From: Paenilisteria riparia FSL S10-1204
GTDB lineage: Bacteria > Bacillota > Bacilli > Lactobacillales > Listeriaceae
Assembly (NCBI RefSeq): GCF_000525995.1
Contig: NZ_AODL01000004.1
Span: 62,001-126,000, forward strand
Direction: 5' to 3'
DNA: 64,000 nt
The position numbers and the translations under genes were made by a program. This document shows, piece by piece, positions 47,244 to 59,145 of this stretch (position 1 is its first letter; every line of letters begins with the position of its first letter). The notes under the pieces are model-generated. The model was not told where the DNA came from, searched no databases, and was given only the letters and a program-made list of their open reading frames with translations.

Positions 47244-48539
47244 TCAATTCCAAATCACCAAAGACAAATACAATCCAACCAACGTCACAAACAAAACTGG
47301 AATCGTAATTACAATCCCGATTTTAAAATACATACCCCAACTTATCTTCACGTTTTTCTGTGCTAAAATATGTAGCCATAACAGCGTAGCCAAAGACCCA
47401 ATCGGTGTGATCTTTGGACCTAAATCTGATCCTATGACATTTGCGTAAACAAGCGCTTCTTTCATCACTCCAGTAAACGACGTGTGGTCGATAGCTAGCG
47501 CATTAATCATCACTGTTGGCAAATTATTCATAACGGAAGATAAAATCGCGGCAATAAAGCCCATCCCAATTGTACCGGCGAACAAGCCATAACTCGCAAT
47601 ATGCTCTACAGCTTCCGCCAATAGTTTTGTAATGCCAACGTTTTGAAGGCCGTACACAACGATATACATCCCAATCGAGAAAAATACAATACTCCAAGGC
47701 GCGGCTTTCACAATGGATTTGGCGCGAACAGCATGGCTTCTTTTAGCTAAAAACAAGAAGATACCAGCGACTAACAGGGCAATAAAGGAGACAGGAATAT
47801 CCAAGAAACTGCTCAAAAAGTAGCCCGTGACAAGCACAATCAAGACTCCCCAAGAGATTCGAAACATTTTTACATCTTTAAGAGCGGAGGCAGGCGCGGC
47901 TAATTCAGCTATTTCATACCGTTTTGGCAAGGCTTTGCGGAAGTAAATATACAGGACAACGATGCTAGCAATTAGCGAAAACAGGTTGGGAATCCACATC
48001 ATTAGCGCATATTGTGAAAATGAAATTCCGAAAAAATCCGCCGAAACAATGTTCACCAAGTTACTGACAACGAGCGGTAAAGACGTCGTATCCGCGATGA
48101 ATCCGCTGGCGATAATGAAAGGAAATACTTTCTTCTCATCAAACTTGAGCGCGCGTACCATTGCCAAAACAATCGGTGTCAAAATAAGCGCCGCGCCATC
48201 ATTTGCGAAGAAGGCCGCGACCAAAGCTCCTAAAACAGAAACTAGCACGAACATCAAAATTCCGTTTCCTTTGGCGAGTCGTGCCATATGTAAAGCCGCC
48301 CATTCAAAAAAGCCAATTTCATCAAGGACAAGCGAAATAATGATGATTGCGATAAATGCGAGTGTCGCGTTCCAAACGATGCCTGTAACGGTAATAACAT
48401 CCGCAAAAGTGACGATTCCGAGTAGTAACGCGAGCGCCGCACCACCGCAAGCGGACCAACCGATGGATAAATTCTTTGGCTGCCAGATAACAAAAATAAG
48501 CGTGATTATAAAAACGAAAATAGTTAGCGTAATTTGCAT
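47244..48539 (-). CDS. ArsB/NhaD-type membrane transporter
   Basis: Integral membrane protein of 431 residues with about eleven hydrophobic segments, of the ArsB/NhaD (ion transporter) superfamily. The ArsB-like pattern includes [39 protein letters not shown] and [13 protein letters not shown] with [20 protein letters not shown]. The best guess is arsenite/antimonite extrusion. No arsR, arsC or arsA neighbour is seen, so regulation and substrate remain open. ATG 48539 has AAAGGGG 6 bp upstream; a longer frame from 48599 would add 20 residues and cover that site. Confidence 0.85.
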   Translation of the reverse strand: MQITLTIFVFIITLIFVIWQPKNLSIGWSACGGAALALLLGIVTFADVITVTGIVWNATLAFIAIIIISLVLDEIGFFEWAALHMARLAKGNGILMFVLVSVLGALVAAFFANDGAALILTPIVLAMVRALKFDEKKVFPFIIASGFIADTTSLPLVVSNLVNIVSADFFGISFSQYALMMWIPNLFSLIASIVVLYIYFRKALPKRYEIAELAAPASALKDVKMFRISWGVLIVLVTGYFLSSFLDIPVSFIALLVAGIFLFLAKRSHAVRAKSIVKAAPWSIVFFSIGMYIVVYGLQNVGITKLLAEAVEHIASYGLFAGTIGMGFIAAILSSVMNNLPTVMINALAIDHTSFTGVMKEALVYANVIGSDLGPKITPIGSLATLLWLHILAQKNVKISWGMYFKIGIVITIPVLFVTLVGLYLSLVIWN

Positions 48540-48754
48540 CGTAAACCCCTTTATTCGTGCAGCTAAAACTGCTAATAGTTTCTTACTAGGTGACATCATA
48601 TAGATAAGAATCTATGTATAAATATAAACTGCTGTTCCTCATGCGTCAAGCATTACGATTGGAACAGGTATAATGCCCATAAAAGCTTTCTAAAACGCCA
48701 ACAAATGATTTCCACATCATAAGTTAGACATTAAAGAAAGCTTTCAAGTCATTC

Positions 48755-49535
48755 TTATCGTTTTGGAGCGCGATAACCAGCGGCTTCAGCCTCGGCTACA
48801 GTATTGAACCATTCTTTTACGTTCGTTGTTCGGTCGTAATATGTGCTGCCAGGAACATGATAAATACCGCTATAGCTTCCTTTGATCTGTCCTTGTTCTT
48901 GGGCAGGAGCTGAATCCTGAGCTTCTTGTTGCTCGCGTTCTTTTTCTTCATTCGCTTTTTGCTCAGCAGCTTCTTTTTCTTTAGCGGCTTGCTCTTCTTT
49001 TGCAACACGCTCTTTTTCGGCATTTTCAGCATCAATACGTGCCTGTTTTGCTGCGGTGGCTTTTTGTAGTTCTTTCTCGGAAGGAGTTGTGATATTGATT
49101 GTTTCTGTAAACTTAATCACTTTCTTCTTGTTAACGAGATCGCCTTCTAGGTTGCCGCCTTTTTTGCCGATAATTTTGCGCATGCTATCGGTTTGTTTTT
49201 TTGGTTGATAGGATTGGAATTTAATCTCGTAACTGCCTTTATCTAGTTCTCCGATGGTCTTCTTAAGTTTCCCGTCCTTCTTTACTTTCAGCTTTATTTC
49301 TTCGTTATAACCGTTCGGGCCAGTAATCGTAGCGAAAAATTTCATTTTGTTCGGCAGGTTAGTCTGAACATGAATATTCACATTGTTTCCCTCTACATCA
49401 CTTCCCGCCAAAACGCCTACTGTTAGTGGCTCTGCGGCTTGTGCTGGCTGATGAAACGAAGTCATTGAGATGAATAGCATCAAGATAATTAGAAGTAAAT
49501 TCCCTTTTTTAAGTACTTTTTTGTGCTGGTTTCAT
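48755..49535 (-). CDS. Secreted sunset-domain protein, +1 frameshift in the signal peptide
   Basis: Exported protein whose mature part has a beta-type N-terminal domain ([21 protein letters not shown]...). A long Glu/Lys/Ala coiled coil follows, with a C-terminal sunset-type domain ([31 protein letters not shown]). The open frame only starts at 49483, inside the signal peptide. A better start is ATG 49535 (GGGAGAG upstream): MKPAQK, then a T6 tract at 49517-49522 on the plus strand must lose one base. This gives [18 protein letters not shown] and cleavage after PAQAA. The repaired length is 259 residues. Function unknown. Confidence 0.8.
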
Positions 49536-49697
49536 TGTTTTATTCTCTCCCTTTATTTTTTTGTATGATAAAGCGCATACAGGTTTATTTTAGATTATTT
49601 TGGAGAATAAAGCTATATAAACTTGGAAATAAATATTAAAATCGCGATCTAAAAAATAGGCAGGCAGTAATATTCTAAATTACCGCTTGCCTATTTT

Positions 49698-51482
49698 TTA
49701 GTTATTTGTCAGCAAATCAATCGCATCCGCAAGTTTTGTACTAACAGCTTGATCGTTTCGCAAATCATCTTGTACTTTCATCGCTTGCTCTGGAATTTCA
49801 GTAATAATGCCATCAACGCCAGCCAGCATATACTTCCGTGCCGCCTCAGGTGTTGTAATCGTCCACACAAGCAGGTCCATATTTCGCGCTCGCGCCTGTT
49901 CTTGCATGCTAGAACTGTAAGAAAACTCCTCAATCACGATAAAATCAGCATCCACATTCACGAGATTCCCGAAGTTAAGCGGTACAATAAAACCAACGCG
50001 CATTAGCGGATGTTTCTCTTTCAATTTCTCTACAATCGAACGATCCAACGATTGATAAATATAATCGGCCTCCACGTGATGCTTCTGTATCGTTTTCACG
50101 AAATTCTCTAGGAAATCTTTTGATTCACCACCATGCGTCTTTATCTCGATGTTCAAATTAACTTGCCATTTTTTCGCATGTTCAATATATGAGTCAAGAG
50201 ACGGAATCTTTGATGTAAAGCCATCTTGACGAATCGTCACTTGCTCCAGTTCCGCCAATGTCATATCACGCACATTGCGATTAATTCCCGCCAATCGCCG
50301 CAAATTCGTATCATGAAAAACGACAAATTGATGATCTTTCGTCTCCAAAACGTCCATTTCGACAAAATCAACACCAATTTTTGCAGCGCCATGAAGCGAT
50401 TCTAACGAGTTCTCTACACCAGCGCTCTTCAAGCCTCGGTGGGCAATGATTTGTGTATTATCGCTATATGTCACCTCATTCAAATAAACCCCGTTAGCGG
50501 TCACCAAAGCAATGATACCAACAGCAATCGCGATATAAAACGATTTACGATGCTTCCGTTTCTCTTTGTGACGCATCGGTTTTAAAATATCATTTTCGCG
50601 TGTTAAAAACATATACATAACGGTGTGCGCAATGTAAATCGGCATAATAGTAAACGCGACAATAAAGAAAATCTGACTCAATGTTAATGAAATCCCAGCC
50701 ACAATCGGCGCAGCAGAGCTCCATAATTGCTCCGTCACAATCGTTGGCATTAAAAAGATGAAAATCGCGATAAAAACGAATGCCGTAGCAACCAGCGATA
50801 TTAAGACAAAAATCATGATAATCCGCCATGTTTGCCATCTTGTAATCACCCAGCTACGCTTAATCGCTTGGAAAATCGTATATTTTCCCGTTAAAAAAAC
50901 AGGCAAGGCGAACAATAGCCGGATATTTATATAAATCACAACAATGATAAAACTAAAGTACAAAATCGCGCCAGACATCGACTTCAACAACTCATTTACA
51001 ATGAAATTTGGAATATAAATCCCGTCCGTCAATTCCGAATGAAGCCCCATACCTGCAAGCGGAACAATTAGCGCAAAGTATAATAGAAAAAAGACGAATT
51101 GATACGACAATAAATATTTCGACTGCCGCACAATTTTTCGTAAAATCTCACGAATCGTAAACGGAATCTGCTGTTGGTGATAGTACGCAACGAGAATTAA
51201 CACAGACAATTCAAGATAAATAAAAAACAGCGCGAACAAGGCAAATATCAGCGCAAAAAGTAGCCCCAATGGATTTCGCAAAAATTCCAAAATATTCTGA
51301 TCTGTAATACTATCATAGCCAAGCGATGCCGTCATGAACTGGAAAAACAGTGCCAAGAACGGAAAAGCGAGAAACAGAATAGCGGCTTGTAAAATAAATA
51401 CGAATTTTATGTAATACCACGAGTTAAAACGGGTATAAAACAAAGAAGTCCTTAATGTTTGTAGAATTTTGATTGAATTCAT
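49698..51482 (-). CDS. Membrane-bound glycerophosphodiester phosphodiesterase
   Basis: Protein of 594 residues. The N-terminal half has six to eight transmembrane helices (glycerophosphoryl diester phosphodiesterase membrane domain). The C-terminal half is a GDPD domain starting at QIIAHRGLKSAGVENSLES, with EMDVLETKDHQFVVFHD holding the metal ligands, and NLNIEIKTHG. It likely hydrolyses lipid-derived or teichoic-acid glycerophosphodiesters at the membrane. ATG 51482 has GGGGGAGAA 6 bp upstream; the longer frame to 51509 includes that site. It is divergent from pyrH. Confidence 0.9.
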   Translation of the reverse strand: MNSIKILQTLRTSLFYTRFNSWYYIKFVFILQAAILFLAFPFLALFFQFMTASLGYDSITDQNILEFLRNPLGLLFALIFALFALFFIYLELSVLILVAYYHQQQIPFTIREILRKIVRQSKYLLSYQFVFFLLYFALIVPLAGMGLHSELTDGIYIPNFIVNELLKSMSGAILYFSFIIVVIYINIRLLFALPVFLTGKYTIFQAIKRSWVITRWQTWRIIMIFVLISLVATAFVFIAIFIFLMPTIVTEQLWSSAAPIVAGISLTLSQIFFIVAFTIMPIYIAHTVMYMFLTRENDILKPMRHKEKRKHRKSFYIAIAVGIIALVTANGVYLNEVTYSDNTQIIAHRGLKSAGVENSLESLHGAAKIGVDFVEMDVLETKDHQFVVFHDTNLRRLAGINRNVRDMTLAELEQVTIRQDGFTSKIPSLDSYIEHAKKWQVNLNIEIKTHGGESKDFLENFVKTIQKHHVEADYIYQSLDRSIVEKLKEKHPLMRVGFIVPLNFGNLVNVDADFIVIEEFSYSSSMQEQARARNMDLLVWTITTPEAARKYMLAGVDGIITEIPEQAMKVQDDLRNDQAVSTKLADAIDLLTNN

Positions 51483-51685
51483 AAAATTTCTCCCCCTTAT
51501 TTCTGTCATTTATTATACGATAGTTTGGAAGCAAATAGTAGTACAAAACGTATGCAGGAAATATTATTTTAGAATTTTATACGAAAATGCTTTTGCTTAA
51601 GGGTTTTTTTTAGTTATTATAGAATATGATGGAATTGTTCTTAGAGTTTAGGAACGAGCCAAATAGATAGTAGATGGAGGTCAAT

Positions 51686-52414
51686 ATGGATACCCCAGAA
51701 TATAAACGAGTAGTATTGAAACTTAGTGGTGAGGCTTTAGCAGGAACAGAAGGGTTTGGGATTAACCCGCGTGTCGTGAACTCCATCTCACAGCAAGTCA
51801 AAGAAGTAGTAGAACTTGGTGTGGAGGTTGCTATAGTTGTCGGTGGTGGCAATATTTGGCGAGGTAAGCTTGGAAGCGAAATGGGAATGGACCGTGCCGC
51901 AGCGGATTATATGGGCATGCTTGCAACAGTGATGAACTCTTTGTCGCTTCAAGATTCATTGGAAAGTGTTGGTGTAGCAACGCGTGTGCAAACGTCCATC
52001 GATATGCGTCAAATTGCCGAGCCATATATTCGTCGCAAAGCGATTCGTCATTTAGAGAAAGGCCGTGTGGTGATTTTTGCGGCTGGAACGGGTAATCCGT
52101 ATTTCTCTACAGATACAACCGCAGCGCTCCGTGCAGCAGAAATTGAAGCAGAAGTTATCTTGATGGCGAAAAACAATGTGGATGGTGTATACAGCGCCGA
52201 CCCGAAATTAGATGATACAGCTGTGAAATATGACGAGCTGTCTTACCTAGATGTAATTAAAGATGATTTACAAGTCATGGATTCTACAGCATCATCATTA
52301 AGTATGGACAATGATATCCCGCTAGTCGTCTTTTCGTTTGAAGAGAAAGAAAACAATATCAAACGCGTGATTCTTGGCGAGAAAATCGGGACAACAGTAA
52401 GAGGGAGGAAGTAA
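51686..52414 (+). CDS. pyrH: Uridylate kinase PyrH
   Basis: Essential UMP kinase, making UDP in pyrimidine nucleotide synthesis; hexameric and allosterically controlled by GTP/UTP. The 242-residue product has [36 protein letters not shown] and [23 protein letters not shown] 51686 ([15 protein letters not shown]) follows TGGAGGT by 7 bp; ATG 51674 overlaps it. frr begins 1 bp after the stop. In many Bacilli tsf directly precedes pyrH; here 8.5 kb separate them. Confidence 0.97.
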   Translation: MDTPEYKRVVLKLSGEALAGTEGFGINPRVVNSISQQVKEVVELGVEVAIVVGGGNIWRGKLGSEMGMDRAAADYMGMLATVMNSLSLQDSLESVGVATRVQTSIDMRQIAEPYIRRKAIRHLEKGRVVIFAAGTGNPYFSTDTTAALRAAEIEAEVILMAKNNVDGVYSADPKLDDTAVKYDELSYLDVIKDDLQVMDSTASSLSMDNDIPLVVFSFEEKENNIKRVILGEKIGTTVRGRK

Positions 52415-52415
52415 C

Positions 52416-52973
52416 ATGAGTAAAGAAGTATTAGCACAAGCAAAAGAGAAAATGGCAAAATCAGAACAAGCGTTACAACACCAATTAGGATCAATTCGTG
52501 CTGGCCGTGCCAACGCGTCATTACTTGACCGTGTATCCGTAGATTATTATGGCGCACCAACGCCAATCAACCAATTAGCAGCGGTAAGCGTTCCAGAAGC
52601 ACGCCTGTTAATGATTTCGCCTTACGATAAAACAGCATTAGCCGATATCGAAAAAGCGATCTTAAAAGCAGATCTTGGCATTATGCCAAACAACGACGGT
52701 GAAGTGGTTCGTATCGCGATTCCACAATTAACAGAAGAACGTCGGAAAGAACTTGTAAAAGAAGTGAAAAAAGAAGCAGAAGATGCAAAAGTAGCTGTTC
52801 GTAACGTGCGTCGCGATGCAAATGATGACTTGAAAAAGTTAGAGAAATCGGGCGACATTACAGAAGACGATTTGCGTAATTTCACAGAAGAAGTTCAAAA
52901 ACTGACAGACACTAGCATCAAAAAGATTGATGAAATCGCGAAAGACAAAGAAGCGGAAGTCATGGAAGTTTAG
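52416..52973 (+). CDS. frr: Ribosome recycling factor
   Basis: tRNA-mimicking protein that, with EF-G, splits post-termination ribosomes. The 185 residues include [54 protein letters not shown] and [11 protein letters not shown], all diagnostic. GAGGGAGGAAG precedes ATG 52416, and it is adjacent to pyrH in the usual operon. Confidence 0.97.
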   Translation: MSKEVLAQAKEKMAKSEQALQHQLGSIRAGRANASLLDRVSVDYYGAPTPINQLAAVSVPEARLLMISPYDKTALADIEKAILKADLGIMPNNDGEVVRIAIPQLTEERRKELVKEVKKEAEDAKVAVRNVRRDANDDLKKLEKSGDITEDDLRNFTEEVQKLTDTSIKKIDEIAKDKEAEVMEV

Positions 52974-53008
52974 GAAATCCCAAGTTAAATCAAATGAATT
53001 TTTTTGCG

Positions 53009-53043
53009 GGGAGGCATTTTCTTTTAGGAAGGGGATGCCTCCC
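53009..53043 (+). other. Stable hairpin between frr and uppS
   Basis: GGGAGGCAT pairs perfectly with ATGCCTCCC around a 17-nt loop. There is no T-tract, so it is probably an RNA stability or leader element rather than a terminator. The 204-bp frr-uppS interval also holds AT-rich sequence with a TATTAT near 53124 that could be a -10. Confidence 0.5.
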
Positions 53044-53177
53044 TCCAATTGTAAATCATCGAGCTTCACATTAATTTCTAATCTAGTTTCAACAATTAAT
53101 AGTACATAATTTCTGTTATTTTTGTTATTATAGGTGTAGGCGTGCCGACTCTTGGCAATTCTATTGGAGGAAAGAAC

Positions 53178-53936
53178 ATGTTTAAGAAAATTTTTCGTCA
53201 AGATGAGAATGCGATGAATAGTGAAATTTCAGCGGAGCTGCCTTTGCCAAGCCACATTGCTATTATTATGGATGGGAACGGTAGATGGGCGAAGAAACGG
53301 TTTTTACCGCGTGTCGCAGGGCATCGAGAGGGTATGCAAGTCGTGAAACGGATGACGCGTTATGCCAATTCGCTAGGCATTAATATATTGACGTTATACG
53401 CTTTTTCAACGGAAAACTGGAAGCGACCGGAAGATGAAGTCGATTTTTTGATGAAGTTACCAGGTGAGTTTTTCGATACATTTATTCCGGAATTGATGGA
53501 AGAAAATGTACGTGTGAATGTGATGGGCTACAAAGAAGAATTACCGAAACATACGTTAGACGCGGTAGAGCGTGCGATTGAAGCAACGAAGAATAATACG
53601 GGACTTGTGCTTAATTTTGCACTTAATTATGGATCTCGGGCAGAAATTGTGACGGCGACACAAGTTGCGATGCGAGAACTCTTAGAAGAAGGCTTTAGTC
53701 CAGAAGATTTAACAGAAGAACGGTTAGCCAAACATTTGATGAGTGCTAATTTAAGCGACCCTGATTTGCTAATCCGTACGAGTGGTGAATTGCGACTTAG
53801 TAATTTCATGCTATGGCAACTTGCGTATAGCGAGTTTTATTTTACACAAACACACTGGCCTGATTTTTCGGAAGAGGATTTTAAGCAGGCGATTGTGGAG
53901 TATCAGAATCGTTCGAGACGCTTCGGAGGTCTATAG
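53178..53936 (+). CDS. uppS: Isoprenyl transferase (undecaprenyl diphosphate synthase)
   Basis: cis-prenyltransferase that builds the C55 carrier lipid for cell-wall synthesis. The 252 residues show [16 protein letters not shown] (catalytic Asp), [26 protein letters not shown] and [22 protein letters not shown] 53178 has GGAGGAAAGAAC upstream; the frame is open from a GTG at 53142, but that lies before the ribosome-binding site. cdsA follows 12 bp later. Confidence 0.97.
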   Translation: MFKKIFRQDENAMNSEISAELPLPSHIAIIMDGNGRWAKKRFLPRVAGHREGMQVVKRMTRYANSLGINILTLYAFSTENWKRPEDEVDFLMKLPGEFFDTFIPELMEENVRVNVMGYKEELPKHTLDAVERAIEATKNNTGLVLNFALNYGSRAEIVTATQVAMRELLEEGFSPEDLTEERLAKHLMSANLSDPDLLIRTSGELRLSNFMLWQLAYSEFYFTQTHWPDFSEEDFKQAIVEYQNRSRRFGGL

Positions 53937-53948
53937 GGAGGATATATT

Positions 53949-54749
53949 GTGAAAACAAGAATTATTACAGCGATTGTTGCATTGGCGGTGTTTTTACCGT
54001 TTGTCATTTATGGTGGTTTACCGTTTGAACTGCTCAGCATGTTGCTTGCGGCGATTGCACTGTACGAAATTTTAGTGATGACAAAGCAAAAACTGGTTTC
54101 GGTGAACGGAGTCATTACGCTCGTGCTGACGCTTACTGTAGCTGCGCCGAGTCGTTTTCTGGAATGGCTAGAAGATTACAGCATAACCCAAAATGAGATT
54201 ATCTTTGTATGTATGGCCTTGTTGTTGTCATATACAGTATTTTCGAAAAACAGATATCATTTTGATCAAGTTGGTATCGGAATTTTAGCAGCATTTTATA
54301 CGGGAATTGGCTTTCATTATCTGGCTGAGACGCGAAATGCTGGTTTGGAGTATGTTATTTTCGCCTTGTTGATTGTCTGGATGACGGACACGATGGCTTA
54401 TTTTGTTGGTCGTTCGCTTGGAAAACATAAGCTTGCGCCAAATGTTAGCCCGAATAAGACGATAGAAGGCTTTGTCGGGGGGATTGTTTTTGCAGTCTTA
54501 ATTGCTGGTGGGTATTATTTCTACATGGACTTGCCAGGAGAGATTTTAGTTATTATTATAATTATTATCGTGCTGTCCATTTTTGGGCAACTGGGCGATT
54601 TAGTAGAATCTGCACTGAAGCGTTATTACGGTGTAAAAGACTCTGGAAAATTACTACCAGGTCATGGTGGGGTGCTCGATCGGTTTGATAACTTGTTATT
54701 TGTTTTACCGCTTCTTTTGCCACTGCTACATATACTCCAAATTCTATAA
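53949..54749 (+). CDS. cdsA: Phosphatidate cytidylyltransferase
   Basis: Integral membrane enzyme that makes CDP-diacylglycerol from phosphatidic acid and CTP. The 266 residues have about seven hydrophobic segments and the CdsA signature near the end (SIFGQLGDLVESALKRYYG, KDSGKLLPGHGGVLDRFDN, with conserved Asp residues for Mg2+). The start is GTG 53949 after GGGAGGATATATT. The gene order uppS-cdsA-dxr-rseP is the conserved envelope cluster. Confidence 0.96.
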   Translation: MKTRIITAIVALAVFLPFVIYGGLPFELLSMLLAAIALYEILVMTKQKLVSVNGVITLVLTLTVAAPSRFLEWLEDYSITQNEIIFVCMALLLSYTVFSKNRYHFDQVGIGILAAFYTGIGFHYLAETRNAGLEYVIFALLIVWMTDTMAYFVGRSLGKHKLAPNVSPNKTIEGFVGGIVFAVLIAGGYYFYMDLPGEILVIIIIIIVLSIFGQLGDLVESALKRYYGVKDSGKLLPGHGGVLDRFDNLLFVLPLLLPLLHILQIL

Positions 54750-54764
54750 AATAGAGGTGTACTA

Positions 54765-55907
54765 ATGAGAAAAATTAATTTGCTGGGCGCAACGGGTTCT
54801 GTCGGGAGCCAAACGCTTGAAATTGTGAGGGAACATCCAGAATTATTTCAAGTCGTCGCATTATCATTTGGAAGAAATATGAAACTTGGAACAGCGGTTA
54901 TTGAGGAATTTAAGCCGGAACTTGTTTCTGTAGAGCTTCGTCGTGATTATGAAAAATTGAAGCTTGAGTTCCCGAGCTTGAAAGTGTATTATGGCGCGAT
55001 GGGCTTGCAGGAAGTAGCGACATACGCGCATGGGGATATATTGATTAATGCGGTGATGGGAAGTGTTGGTCTACAACCGACGCTCGATGCGATTGCGGCA
55101 GGAAAAGAAATTGCGATTGCGAACAAAGAAACGCTTGTTACAGCTGGGCATTTAGTGATGCGAGCAGCGAAAGAAAAAGGCGTACGCATTGTTCCGGTTG
55201 ACAGTGAACATTCTGCAATTTATCAATGCTTGCAAGGTGAAAATCCAGATAATATTAGTAAATTGATTGTGACGGCATCTGGAGGTAGCTTCCGTGATCG
55301 CACGCGTGAGCAATTGCGCAACGTTACAGTAGCAGAAGCTTTAACACATCCGAATTGGTCGATGGGAAACAAAATTACGATTGACTCAGCAACGATGTTT
55401 AACAAAGGTCTGGAAGTGATTGAAGCCCATTGGCTATTTGACCTAGATTATGATGATATTGATGTGGTTGTTCATCGCGAGAGTGTGGTACATTCGATGG
55501 TCGCTTTTAAAGATGGTAGTCATATTGCACAGCTTGGTTTGCCGGACATGCGTGTTCCGATTCAGTACGCGTTGACACATCCAGAACGTGCTACGATTTC
55601 ATTTAGTAAACCATTTGACATTACGGAATTTGGTGCCCTGCATTTTGATAAAATGGATTTCCATCGTTTTCCAGCGTTGAAATTAGCATACACTGCTGGT
55701 AAAATAGGTGGTACGATGCCTTCTGTTTTAAATGCGGCTAACGAAATTGCGGTTGCAGGTTTTCTAAATGGCCAAGTCGCATTCCAAGACATTGAAGCGC
55801 TCGTTGAAAATGCAATGAATCGCCATGAGACAATTGCAAACCCTGATTTGGAGACTATTTTCCAAGTAGATCAGGAAACACGTGCATACGTGAAGACACT
55901 TTTATAG
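54765..55907 (+). CDS. dxr: 1-deoxy-D-xylulose 5-phosphate reductoisomerase
   Basis: Second step of the MEP isoprenoid pathway, converting DXP to 2-C-methyl-erythritol 4-phosphate with NADPH. The 380 residues have the Rossmann motif [40 protein letters not shown] and [12 protein letters not shown]. It supplies precursors to UppS, encoded two genes upstream. AGAGGTG precedes ATG 54765. rseP starts 10 bp after the stop. Confidence 0.97.
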   Translation: MRKINLLGATGSVGSQTLEIVREHPELFQVVALSFGRNMKLGTAVIEEFKPELVSVELRRDYEKLKLEFPSLKVYYGAMGLQEVATYAHGDILINAVMGSVGLQPTLDAIAAGKEIAIANKETLVTAGHLVMRAAKEKGVRIVPVDSEHSAIYQCLQGENPDNISKLIVTASGGSFRDRTREQLRNVTVAEALTHPNWSMGNKITIDSATMFNKGLEVIEAHWLFDLDYDDIDVVVHRESVVHSMVAFKDGSHIAQLGLPDMRVPIQYALTHPERATISFSKPFDITEFGALHFDKMDFHRFPALKLAYTAGKIGGTMPSVLNAANEIAVAGFLNGQVAFQDIEALVENAMNRHETIANPDLETIFQVDQETRAYVKTLL

Positions 55908-55917
55908 AGGTGAAACA

Positions 55918-57183
55918 ATGACAACCATTATTGCGTTTATATTTGTTTTTGGCCTAATCGTCTTTTTCCATGAACTAGGACATTTCTTGTTTGCAAAGAG
56001 GTCTGGTATTTTAGTTCGTGATTTTTCGATCGGTTTTGGTCCGAAAATATTTGCTTACCGCAAGAAAGAAACACAGTACACATTACGGCTTCTCCCCATC
56101 GGTGGTTACGTGCGTATGGCCGGTGAAGATGGCGAAGTAGTAGAGCTTAAACCAGGTTATCGCGTCGGCTTGATTTTAAATGATGATGAAGTCGTGACGA
56201 AAATAATCGTGAATGGCAAAGATCAATACCAAGATGTACAGCCACTTGAAGTATCAGGAAGTGACTTGGAAAAAGAATTATTCATCGAAGGCTACGAAGA
56301 GTACGATGATGAGAAAATTGTTCGTTACCCAGTAGCAAATGATGCAATTGTTGTAGATGGCAAAATAGAAACGATTATTGCACCGTACGACCGTGTTTTC
56401 CAATCGAAATCGCTAGGAAAACGCGCGATGACAATCTTTGCAGGACCGTTGTTCAACTTTATTTTAGCGATTATTATTTTTACGATTTTGGCCTTTGTCT
56501 CAGGAAGTGTTCCTTCGAATGCGCCTGAAATTGGGCAAGTCATGGATAATGGTGCAGCGCAAGAAGCTGGTTTGAAGCAAGGCGACGAGGTTATTTCTAT
56601 CAATGGCAAAGCTGTTGATTCATGGCAAGATATTTACGCGACAGTTGAGAAAAATCCGAATAAAGAACTTGATTTCAAAATCGATCGCGATGGAAAAACA
56701 CAAGATATCGACGTAACACCAAAAGCGGAAAAAGCACAAGATGGCACAAGCGTCGGCAAAATTGGTGTGGCACAACCAGGTTCTGATTCTTTCATAACGA
56801 AAATCACGTACGGTTTCACGCAAACGTGGTTCTGGGTTACACAAATCGGCCATGTACTAGGCCAAATGGTCACGGGTGATTTCTCGCTTAACATGTTAAA
56901 TGGACCAGTCGGGATTTATACCTCGACACAAGAAGTGGTCAGCTATGGTTTCTTGACATTGCTTAACTGGACCGCGGTCCTAAGCATTAACTTAGGAATC
57001 GTTAATTTGCTACCGTTACCAGCACTGGATGGTGGACGATTGTTGTTCTTCCTCTATGAGCTTGTTCGCGGCAAACCACTTGATCCAAAAAAAGAAGGCA
57101 TGGTGCATTTCATTGGCTTTGCGCTGTTGATGGTGCTAATGATTCTCGTCACATGGAATGATATCCAGCGAGCCTTTTTCTAG
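55918..57183 (+). CDS. rseP: Site-2 metalloprotease RseP/RasP
   Basis: Membrane protease that cleaves anti-sigma factors and signal-peptide remnants within the bilayer. The 421 residues carry the zinc motif HELGH near residue 19, a cytoplasm-exposed PDZ-like domain ([28 protein letters not shown]) and the second metal site [12 protein letters not shown], with four membrane segments. AGAGGTGAAAC precedes ATG 55918. It is co-directional with dxr and proS. Confidence 0.96.
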   Translation: MTTIIAFIFVFGLIVFFHELGHFLFAKRSGILVRDFSIGFGPKIFAYRKKETQYTLRLLPIGGYVRMAGEDGEVVELKPGYRVGLILNDDEVVTKIIVNGKDQYQDVQPLEVSGSDLEKELFIEGYEEYDDEKIVRYPVANDAIVVDGKIETIIAPYDRVFQSKSLGKRAMTIFAGPLFNFILAIIIFTILAFVSGSVPSNAPEIGQVMDNGAAQEAGLKQGDEVISINGKAVDSWQDIYATVEKNPNKELDFKIDRDGKTQDIDVTPKAEKAQDGTSVGKIGVAQPGSDSFITKITYGFTQTWFWVTQIGHVLGQMVTGDFSLNMLNGPVGIYTSTQEVVSYGFLTLLNWTAVLSINLGIVNLLPLPALDGGRLLFFLYELVRGKPLDPKKEGMVHFIGFALLMVLMILVTWNDIQRAFF

Positions 57184-57214
57184 GGAGTAAAATAGTGAAC
57201 TAAGATAAAAATAG

Positions 57215-58939
<1,725 letters not shown>

Positions 58940-58949
58940 TATAAAATCT

Positions 58950-59036
58950 GAGGTTGGGACAAAACTCAAGATAAAGCAAAATCGCCGAGCCATTCGAGCG
59001 CTTGTAGCTGATTTATCGGGGTCATGTCCCAGACTC
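58950..59036. repeat. Listeria-type intergenic inverted repeat (TGGGACA/TGTCCCA)
   Basis: GAGGTTGGGACAAAACTC at 58950-58967 is matched by GTCATGTCCCAGACTC at 59021-59036; TGGGACA and TGTCCCA pair across a 63-nt loop. Similar GGTTGGGACAAAA elements recur between genes in Listeria and Enterococcus as I recall. The 206-bp proS-polC gap otherwise holds no gene. Confidence 0.6.
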
Positions 59037-59145
59037 AATTATTTTAACAAATAAGCCGTCCTTACGAGTAAAATACAGTCTGGTGTTGTATTTTCGAAGT
59101 GTAAAGACGTTTTTTTGTTAAGCCAAACAAGAGGAGTTGTTAAAT

